Shown piece by piece: positions 35,731 to 42,390 of a stretch of 64,000 nucleotides of DNA. The stretch's first letter is position 1; every line of letters starts with the position of its first letter. The DNA comes from Lentzea alba (GTDB lineage: Bacteria; Actinomycetota; Actinomycetes; Mycobacteriales; Pseudonocardiaceae). The stretch covers positions 310,001-374,000 of the forward strand of contig NZ_JAAMPJ010000012.1 in assembly GCF_011067745.1 (NCBI RefSeq). The letters run 5' to 3'. The translations under genes were made by a program, and so were the position numbers. Below the pieces are notes generated by a model that saw only the letters and a program-made list of their open reading frames with translations, had not been told where the DNA came from and did no database searches.

Positions 35731-36615
35731 TCACGCGCTTTTCAGATCACAGGGACGGTCGTTCAGCGTGAAGGCCCGCGGGACCGGGCTCTCCCAGCCC
35801 TGCGTGGCGTTGAACCGCAGCCACTGCGTGCCACCGGCGGGGATCGTGGCGGAGGCCGCGACGTCGGTGGCCTTCACGTCCGCACCGGACTGCTCGATCT
35901 TCGTGTTCCAGGTGTCCGTCACCGTCTCGCCGCGCGTGAACGTCCATCGCAGCGTCCAGCCGACGACGGGCGTGTTCCCGGTGTTGGCGATGGTCACCTC
36001 GGCGTGGAAGCCGTTCTGCCACCGGCGCGCGACCCGGTAGGTGACGGTGCAGCCGTAGGTGGGAGCGGGCGTGGAACTCGTGCGCGGTGGCGTGGTCGTG
36101 GTGGGCGGGGCCGGGGGAGTGGGCACCTTCGCCTGACCGAGGCACGGCGCGCCCCACAGGCCCAGCCCGGTCCTCGTGGCGGTGGCCTCGGCCGCGCCGA
36201 ACGCGGGGTCGTGCGGTGCGTCGCCGCGCAGAACACCTTGACTCACGGCGAAAAGCGCGTACTCAGTGCCGTCCAGGAGTTGCAGTGCCGCTTCGCCACC
36301 CGGCTGCTCGTCGAGGCGCTCGACCCGGACGGGCTTGTCCAGGAGGAAGGCCTTGGTGAAGGCGGTCGCCGCGGCGGCCCAGCACTCCTCGGCCGCGGCG
36401 AGCCCGTCGATGACGATCTTGGTGCCGTCGGACAGCAGGACGGTGCGGCCGTCCAGCACGCCCTGCACGGTCAGTTCGACCGCGTCCGGCTCGTTCGGAG
36501 GGGTGATGATCGACGGTGGGGTGACGCTGCGGGTCGGCGTGGTCGTTTCGCCGCTGCCGCAGTTCGCGGTCAGCACCAGCGCGGCCACAGCCGCGAAGCT
36601 CCATCCTCTGCGCAT
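35731..36615 (-). CDS. Exported protein with a degenerate nuclease-like (SNase-fold) domain and a C-terminal CBM2
   Basis: 294 residues from the ATG at 36615. Hydrophobic export signal ending LVLTANC; Asn before Cys is unusual for a lipobox, so lipidation is uncertain. Residues about 45-160 (VQGVLDGRTVLLSDGTKIVI) look like a staphylococcal-nuclease OB fold, but the catalytic Arg/Glu/Arg pattern is not visible. A Thr/Pro linker follows, then a CBM2 cellulose-binding domain (GCTVTYRVARRWQNGFHAEV, GWTLRWTF, WNTKI, GTQWLRFNA, PCDL with terminal Cys pair). Function unknown; probably surface- or cellulose-bound. Confidence 0.75.
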   Translation of the reverse strand: MRRGWSFAAVAALVLTANCGSGETTTPTRSVTPPSIITPPNEPDAVELTVQGVLDGRTVLLSDGTKIVIDGLAAAEECWAAAATAFTKAFLLDKPVRVERLDEQPGGEAALQLLDGTEYALFAVSQGVLRGDAPHDPAFGAAEATATRTGLGLWGAPCLGQAKVPTPPAPPTTTTPPRTSSTPAPTYGCTVTYRVARRWQNGFHAEVTIANTGNTPVVGWTLRWTFTRGETVTDTWNTKIEQSGADVKATDVAASATIPAGGTQWLRFNATQGWESPVPRAFTLNDRPCDLKSA

Positions 36616-36736
36616 CACGGTTCCCCCGTACGGCGGCGATGCGTTGGCCGGATCCGACCAACGGCACGTGAACGTAGGGCCAACGCTCGGCAACGGTCAA
36701 TACGAGACTGATGGGTTTCGTTCGGCGCCGGCTGTC

Positions 36737-36768
36737 GAATCGCGTCGAACGGGCTGGTCACGCGATTC
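36737..36768. repeat. Inverted repeat in the 36616-36913 gap
   Basis: GAATCGCGT, 14-nt loop, ACGCGATTC, perfect 9-bp arms. The 298-nt gap 36616-36913 has no other feature I can support. Could be an operator for the flanking genes or a stray hairpin. Confidence 0.4.
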
Positions 36769-36913
36769 ATGTGTGATTCGACATATGTGGTGCGGGACAA
36801 CCGACCTGGCCCGCGCTCGTGCTGCGTCCTATGTGGACATCTTGCGAGCATCCGAGTGAACCTCGGGCCGCACCAGCCCGAGCCGAGCTGAACCCAGTCG
36901 CAAGGAGGCGTTC

Positions 36914-37200
36914 GTGGCCACCGGCAAGATCCTGATCAACGTGACGAACGCGGGCGAGTACGAGGCGGCCGGGTACCGCACGGGGCTGTGGATCCACGGC
37001 GGCGGCTACGTGATGGGCAGCGCCGTCGTGGACGACGCCGTCTGCCCCGCCTGACAGCGGCCGGGGTCGAGTGCGAGCTGCTGGTGATCGGCGGCGCCTT
37101 CCACGGCTTCGACCTCGCCTCACCGAAGGCGGGCATCTCCCGGCAGTTCCGCGACGCCCAGACGAAAGCACTGGCCAACGCTTTCGTCCCTCACAGATGA
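36914..37200 (+). pseudogene. Chimeric remnant: DJ-1/PfpI start joined to an alpha/beta hydrolase
   Basis: A good SD (AAGGAGG, 36902) and GTG start open a frame like DJ-1/PfpI proteins (TGKILINVTNAGEYEAAGYR, then TGLW). It switches without a break into the HGGGY oxyanion motif of hormone-sensitive-lipase-type hydrolases (IHGGGYVMGSAVVDD) and stops at 37052. In another frame the hydrolase C-terminus continues (VECELLVIGGAFHGFD and FRDAQTKALANAF) to 37200. The hydrolase core with the GxSxG serine is gone. This is an inactivated fusion made by at least two deletions. Confidence 0.65.
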
Positions 37201-37688
37201 GCCGCGGTGCTGCCACCGAGCGGAAGAGCGGGCAGGCCGAGCTTGCGGTGATCCCACGACCGGGTCCGGGCGACGTCGACCCGCACGGCGACGCGTTTGG
37301 CGAGCATGAACTCCACCATCGGCCGTACTTCCTCGGTGTAGGGCCCGTTGTAGCGCTCCCACACGCTCACGCCGACCGCCCACAACGCGTCGGGGTCGTC
37401 GACGATCGTGGCGTGGCCTTCCAGAGCGACACCGCGCAACGTGTCGTAGGTGTGGCCGGTCTCGATCATCACGGTGACTCTGCTGTCCCGGCGCAGGTTG
37501 ACGGCCTTCTGCGACTTGGCCTTGGTCTCGAACCACACCACGCCGTCGATCACGGCGTACCACATCGCGACGAGATGGGGCTGTCCCGACGAGGCGATCG
37601 TGGCGAGCGTGGCGACCCGTTGTTCGTTCAGGAACCGGGCGATCTCTTCGGAGGACATCACGATCTGCTCGCGCTGGTTCGTTCCCAT
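37191..37688 (-). CDS. PPOX-class flavin/F420-dependent oxidoreductase
   Basis: 165 residues from the ATG at 37688 (AAAGGGG SD). Split-barrel fold pattern: ATLATIASSGQPHLVAMWYA, then VWFETKAKSQKAVNLRRDSR and VALEGHATIVDD. This is the common actinobacterial Rv1155-type family that binds F420 or FMN and reduces small oxidised compounds. Its last codons overlap the end of the chimeric pseudogene. Substrate not predictable. Confidence 0.85.
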   Translation of the reverse strand: MGTNQREQIVMSSEEIARFLNEQRVATLATIASSGQPHLVAMWYAVIDGVVWFETKAKSQKAVNLRRDSRVTVMIETGHTYDTLRGVALEGHATIVDDPDALWAVGVSVWERYNGPYTEEVRPMVEFMLAKRVAVRVDVARTRSWDHRKLGLPALPLGGSTAAHL

Positions 37689-37839
37689 GAGACCCCTTTG
37701 CCGCCGAGCCAACACTCAAGCGGAGGGGCTCGCCGTCCGCAAGAGGCGGTCGCCGAAGGGGGCACCGGCCCGTGGCTCACCCTCGAGTCGATCTCCGTCG
37801 GACCGGCGTGAGGGACGTCCACCTCGACGCGGTGGGTGA

Positions 37840-38682
37840 TCAGGCTGGGGAGCCGCCGTGCGCCGCGATCGAAAGGTCCTCTCCGTCGGCCCAGGTCTTG
37901 AGCCGCTCGGCGTAGACCTGCTGGATCATCTCGTGGAAGCCTTGGCCGAAGAGCACCCGCAAGGGAGGGTTGTCGGAGTCGACGATCTTGAGCAGGGTCT
38001 GGGCCGCGGCGGCCGGGTCGCCGGCGGGCATCGTTCCCACGAGCCCGGCCAGCCGCCGGCGGAGACCGTCGTAGACCGGGTCGGACTCGGCCAGGTGACC
38101 GTTGTCGAGCGGGTCGGGGTTCTTGCCGCCCCTGGTGGCGAAGCCGGCGGGCTCGACGATGGTCACCTTGACGCCGAAGTCGGCGACCTCGTGGGCGAGG
38201 GTTTCGTTCAGGGCTTCGACGGCCCACTTGGAGACGTGGTAGGCGCCGCCGAGCGGCATCGCGATCAGCCCGGCGACCGAGGACAGTTGGACGACGTGCC
38301 CCGCGCCCTGCTCGCGCAGGTGCGGCAGCGCGGCCTGAATGACCCACATCGCGCCGAACACGTTGGTCTCGAACTGGTCGCGCAGTTGCTGCTCGGTCAG
38401 CTCCTCGATCGCACCGACCTGGGCGTAGCCGGCGTTGTTCACGACGACGTCGAGCCGGCCGAAGTGGTTGTGGGCTCGCTGCACGCTCTCGAAGACCGCG
38501 GCCTTGTCGGTCACGTCCACGGCGAGCGGGAGCACCGCGTCGCCATAGGTGGTGACCAGCTCGTCGAGGCTCGCGGTGTTCCGGGCGATCGCGGCCACCT
38601 TGTCCCCGCGAGACAGCGCAGCTTCGACGAAGCAGCGGCCCAGACCGCGCGAGGAGCCGGTGACGAACCAGATCTTGCTCAT
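37840..38682 (-). CDS. Short-chain dehydrogenase/reductase
   Basis: 280 residues. Rossmann motif TGSSRGLG, NNAG at the end of beta-4, catalytic Ser in LSSVAG and YxxxK as YHVSK. This subtype (long C-terminal extension with a Trp-Ala-Asp-Gly-Glu tail) is a common classical SDR in actinomycetes, active on alcohols or ketones with NADP(H). It is divergent from the sulfotransferase across 219 nt. Confidence 0.9.
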   Translation of the reverse strand: MSKIWFVTGSSRGLGRCFVEAALSRGDKVAAIARNTASLDELVTTYGDAVLPLAVDVTDKAAVFESVQRAHNHFGRLDVVVNNAGYAQVGAIEELTEQQLRDQFETNVFGAMWVIQAALPHLREQGAGHVVQLSSVAGLIAMPLGGAYHVSKWAVEALNETLAHEVADFGVKVTIVEPAGFATRGGKNPDPLDNGHLAESDPVYDGLRRRLAGLVGTMPAGDPAAAAQTLLKIVDSDNPPLRVLFGQGFHEMIQQVYAERLKTWADGEDLSIAAHGGSPA

Positions 38683-38901
38683 GATGTTGTCCGTTCCTTC
38701 GTTGCCGATGTGCCGACCACGAGATGCCGGTGAACGCGGCCGTGTGACTGTGACCCGCGACACGGTGACTGCGCCTTGAGGCGGTGTCCGCCCACAACCC
38801 TTTGGCAGAACGGGTTTCGTCCTCGTGGAGAGCACCGACCGACGTCCGGGCGTGGCACGCTGGAACGCTGGGGTGGGTGTCGACGGTGGGGGAAGTTGAG
38901 C

Positions 38902-39780
38902 ATGGATGCGTTGCGGCGGTATCGGACCGTGGTGTCGGACAGCGCCCTGTGGGCGGACTTCCCGTTTCGGGCCGGAGACGTGGTGATCAGCCCGCCGGCG
39001 AAGTGCGGCACGACCTGGATGCAGATGATGTGCGCGCTGCTGATCTTCGACACGGCCGAGTTCGACCGGCCGCTCACCGAGATCTCCCCGTGGCTGGACG
39101 CCGTCACCTATGACACGGCCGAACAACTGGCCGTGCTGGAGAGCCAGCGGCACCGGCGGTTCATCAAGACCCACACACCGCTCGACGGCCTGCCGTTCCG
39201 CGAGGACGTCACCTACCTCTGCGTCGGACGCGACCCGAGGGACGCCATGCTGTCCTTCGAGAACGCGCTGTCCAACCTCCATCCCGACGCCGTGCCCCCT
39301 GGCGGACCCGCCGCACCTCCGCCGCCGGACCCGCTCGACCGGTTCTGGCTGTGGGCCGATGCGGACCTCTCCACGAACGGGGAGTCGTTCGGCGTGACGC
39401 TGGCCAACCTGGTGAACCACGTGCGCACGTTCTGGGACCGCCGCGACGAGCCCCAGGTCGCGCTGTTCCACTACGCGGACCTCAAGGCCGATCTGCCGGG
39501 CCAGCTGCGGCGCCTGGCGAAGGTGCTCTCGATCGAGGTCAGCGAACAACGCGTCGAGGAGCTCGCCACCGCGGCCACGTTCGAGGGCATGCGCGGACGC
39601 GCCGACCTGCTGGCTCCCGGCGTGGACCACGAACTGTGGCGCAGCAACGCGGACTTCTTCCGCTCCGGCACCAGCGGCCAGTGGCGCCGGCTGCTGGACC
39701 CCGCCGCACTCGACCGCTACGACCGCCGCGTGGCCGAACTGGCCCCACCCGACCTCGTCGAGTGGCTCCACCGCGGCTAG
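38902..39780 (+). CDS. Sulfotransferase (PAPS-dependent)
   Basis: 292 residues from the ATG at 38902. 5'-phosphosulfate loop PPAKCGTTWMQ, 3'-phosphate site VGRDPRDAMLSFEN, and C-terminal RSGTSGQWRRLL (GxxGxW motif). A catalytic base His is likely in IKTHTPLDG. It transfers sulfate from PAPS to an alcohol or amine. Related actinomycete enzymes act on glycolipids and secondary metabolites. Next to an SDR, it may modify a small molecule or lipid. Confidence 0.9.
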   Translation: MDALRRYRTVVSDSALWADFPFRAGDVVISPPAKCGTTWMQMMCALLIFDTAEFDRPLTEISPWLDAVTYDTAEQLAVLESQRHRRFIKTHTPLDGLPFREDVTYLCVGRDPRDAMLSFENALSNLHPDAVPPGGPAAPPPPDPLDRFWLWADADLSTNGESFGVTLANLVNHVRTFWDRRDEPQVALFHYADLKADLPGQLRRLAKVLSIEVSEQRVEELATAATFEGMRGRADLLAPGVDHELWRSNADFFRSGTSGQWRRLLDPAALDRYDRRVAELAPPDLVEWLHRG

Positions 39781-39880
39781 GGCCTGTGTCCTGCGCCAGA
39801 AATCCGTGAGCAAAGTCAACGCCCGCTGTTCGCTCCGGACAGCACTCAGCTCACGAACTTCGGGCGCAGGACATCAGGCC
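39781..39880. repeat. 100-nt inverted-repeat element between convergent genes
   Basis: Left arm GGCCTGTGTCCTGCGCC.GAA.T.CGTGAGC (39781-39811) pairs with the right arm (39849-39880) over about 30 nt with few mismatches. An inner stem GCTGT/ACAGC (39825/39839) caps it. It begins at the base after the sulfotransferase stop. It acts at least as a bidirectional terminator. The long terminal repeats also resemble a miniature mobile element. Confidence 0.6.
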
Positions 39881-39895
39881 TCAGGCGCCACACCG

Positions 39896-42208
39896 TCAGT
39901 TGGCGACCAGGCGCCAGCGGTTGTCCGCGCTGCCGTTGTCGGAGTCCTGCACCACCTGCGCACCAGCGCTGGTCGAGCCGTTGAGGACGCCGAGCAGCTT
40001 GCCGCTGTTGACGTTGCGGATCTTGTGGGTGCCGTCGCCGTTGGGGACCAGGGTCCACTTGTGGTCGGCGGTGCCGTTGTCCGACCACTGCAGGACGCGG
40101 GCGTTGTCGGCGGTGGACATGTTCTCCACGCCCAGCACCTTGCCGCTGTGCACGTTGCGCAGCCGCACGTCGGAGCCGTCGGTGATCAGCTGCCAGTTGT
40201 GGTCGGCGGTGCCGTTGTCGTTCCACTGCACGGCCAGGCCGCCGTCGGCCGTGGACATGTTCTGGATGCCCAGCACCATGCCGGTGGCGGCGTTGACCAG
40301 CCGGTGGCTCGTCGTGCCGCCGCCGACCTTCCAGTAGACGGTGTAGTTGAAGCCGTGCGCGTCGTGGAACGGCCCGAGGTTCACCTGCGTGCCGTTGGCC
40401 CTCGCGGTGAACGTGAGCGACGTCGTGCTGGTGCGGGTGACGGAACCGACGTCCAGCGAGGGCAACGCCGACAGGGCGGTGTTGCCGTAGTTGCCCGCCA
40501 GCACGGCCGGGCCGTAGGTCAGTGCGGCGACGGTGGCGTTGTCGTTGGAGGGCTGGACGATCAGCCGCATCGGCAACCGGAGCGTCACCACGTCGCCCGG
40601 CGTCCACGACCGCGTCAGGGAGGCGTAGGTGCCGGGCGTGGCGGTCACGTTCTGCGTGACGCCGTTGACGCTGATCACCGCGCCCGTGGTCCAGGCCGGG
40701 ATGCGGAGCCGCATGGTCCACGACCCACTCGCGTTGCCGGTGACGGTCAGCGTCGTGGTGTCGCTCGCCGGGTAGCTCGTGGTCTGCGTGACCGTGATGC
40801 CGCGCGACGACCACGTCAGCACCGACGGCGTGTACAGGTTCACCGTGAGCGTGGTGCCGTTGTAGAAGTAGATGGAGTCGGCGAGCTTGGTGTTGGTCTC
40901 GATCCCGGTGCCCTGGCAGCACCAGAACGTGCCGTAGTCCGTGCTCCAGGTGCCGCCGCCCCACGCCGGGCCGGTGTTGCCGCGCCGGTGGCCGGGGTTG
41001 AGGCCGGTGAAGTAACAGATGTGGCCGTGGGGATCCGCCGGGTTCTGCTGGCCGATCAGATGGTTGAGCAGGGCGCGCTCGTAGTAGTCGAAGTAGGCCG
41101 CCCGGCCGGGATCGGTCAGCCACAGTTCACGGGTCAGCTTGAGCATGTTGTAGGTGTTGCACGCCTCGCACGTGTCGGTGTTGAGGTAGGCGGCGACGGC
41201 GTTGGGCGCGCGGAAGTGCTCGGCCTGGCTGTTGCCGCCGATGACGTAGGTGTGCGCGCCGAGGGTGATGTTCCAGGCGTTGACGGCGATGTCGCGGTAG
41301 CGGGTGGTTCCGGTCGCCTTGTACTCGCGGGCCGCGCCGACCCACTTCGGCACCTGGGTGTTGGCGTGCAGGCCGTTCAGCCGGTCCTGGTTGGCGGCCA
41401 GCGGATCGAACACCGCGGCGTGGTCGAACCGCTGGGCCGCGGTCAGCCAGCGGGAGTCGCCCGTCTGCTGGTACAGGTCGGCGAGCACGGCGTTCATACC
41501 GCCGAACTCGGTGCCCAGCACCCTTTGCATCACGCTGTAGGACAGCCGCGAGGTGCGCCAGTCCACCCATCCGGCGAGGCGCAGCAACACGTCCCGCGCT
41601 TGGGTGTTGCCGACGTAGCGCCACACGTCCAGCAACCCGGCGAGCGTCTTGTGCAGGGCGTAGTACGACACGGACTTGGGCGAGCCAGCCTCCATCGCGT
41701 CGAAGTCCGACTCCGGAAAGCCCGACAGGTAACCGGTGTTGAACCCGGCCGCCGCGTTGTTCGCCTGGCACTTGGCCAGCTCGGCCACCATGCGGTTCGC
41801 CTTGTCGCGGCACGTCGTGTCGCCCAGGACCGCCCACGCCTGCGCCCAGGCCGTGAGGAAGTGCCCTTGGCTGTGCGTGCGGAACGGGAAGTCGGGGGCT
41901 TCCCAGCCACCCAGCGCCGCGGCACCGTTGGTGGGCAACCGGTGGTTGGCGCGGAAGTTGTAGAGCAGCCGCTCGACGTCGGCGAAGCGCAGGTAGGACA
42001 GCGTCCGGTTCTGGTTGTCCAGCCACCGCCCCGCTGTCAGCCGAACCTCGGACAGGTCGAACGGGTAGGCCGACACACCTGCGTCGCCACGGGCCGGGGG
42101 CAGCGTGGCCGCCTGCGCCGAACCCGTCACCAGCGACGGCATCGCGGTCGCGGCGGCGGCCACCCCCGCGGCCTGGAAGAGCTTTCGTCGACTCAACGAT
42201 GAGGACAT
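39896..42208 (-). CDS. Secreted GH127 beta-L-arabinofuranosidase with ricin-type lectin domain
   Basis: 770 residues from the ATG at 42208. Tat signal (SRRKLFQAAGVAAAATA). The (alpha/alpha)6 GH127 barrel carries the zinc-thiolate catalytic set: CEAC (Glu-x-Cys) and the FWCCQGTGIE cysteine pair, the first Cys of which is the nucleophile in HypBA1. The last about 125 residues are a beta-trefoil with three QxW-type repeats ending NWQLI, KWTLV and RWRLV. It releases L-arabinofuranose from plant glycoproteins or arabinan. LacI-type palindromes precede it. Confidence 0.92.
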   Translation of the reverse strand: MSSSLSRRKLFQAAGVAAAATAMPSLVTGSAQAATLPPARGDAGVSAYPFDLSEVRLTAGRWLDNQNRTLSYLRFADVERLLYNFRANHRLPTNGAAALGGWEAPDFPFRTHSQGHFLTAWAQAWAVLGDTTCRDKANRMVAELAKCQANNAAAGFNTGYLSGFPESDFDAMEAGSPKSVSYYALHKTLAGLLDVWRYVGNTQARDVLLRLAGWVDWRTSRLSYSVMQRVLGTEFGGMNAVLADLYQQTGDSRWLTAAQRFDHAAVFDPLAANQDRLNGLHANTQVPKWVGAAREYKATGTTRYRDIAVNAWNITLGAHTYVIGGNSQAEHFRAPNAVAAYLNTDTCEACNTYNMLKLTRELWLTDPGRAAYFDYYERALLNHLIGQQNPADPHGHICYFTGLNPGHRRGNTGPAWGGGTWSTDYGTFWCCQGTGIETNTKLADSIYFYNGTTLTVNLYTPSVLTWSSRGITVTQTTSYPASDTTTLTVTGNASGSWTMRLRIPAWTTGAVISVNGVTQNVTATPGTYASLTRSWTPGDVVTLRLPMRLIVQPSNDNATVAALTYGPAVLAGNYGNTALSALPSLDVGSVTRTSTTSLTFTARANGTQVNLGPFHDAHGFNYTVYWKVGGGTTSHRLVNAATGMVLGIQNMSTADGGLAVQWNDNGTADHNWQLITDGSDVRLRNVHSGKVLGVENMSTADNARVLQWSDNGTADHKWTLVPNGDGTHKIRNVNSGKLLGVLNGSTSAGAQVVQDSDNGSADNRWRLVAN

Positions 42209-42269
42209 TGAACGCTCCGGTTGCTCGGCAGCCCTCAGCGGAATGTAGCCACGAGCGCGGAACGCGGTC

Positions 42270-42292
42270 AACGCTCAATGTGAGCGTTAACG
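42270..42292. promoter_or_regulatory. Candidate LacI-type operator before GH127, site 1
   Basis: AACGCTCA-ATG-TGAGCGTT (42270-42288), perfect 8-bp arms, overlapping TGTGAGCGTTAACG (42279-42292), which resembles the actinomycete LacI-family sugar operator. Confidence 0.55.
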
Positions 42293-42335
42293 TTTAGCAG
42301 TCAAAGTGCTGGAGACAGCAGCGCGAAGCCTGCCC

Positions 42336-42349
42336 TGTTAGCGCTCACA
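42336..42349. promoter_or_regulatory. Candidate LacI-type operator before GH127, site 2
   Basis: TGTTAGCGCTCACA, a near-palindrome with a CG centre, of the type bound by LacI repressors of polysaccharide-degradation genes. It lies about 60 nt upstream of site 1, which allows cooperative binding. Confidence 0.55.
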
Positions 42350-42390
42350 TGGTCACGCGAGCCTCGCACTGCTGTCCACACAGGACTGGA

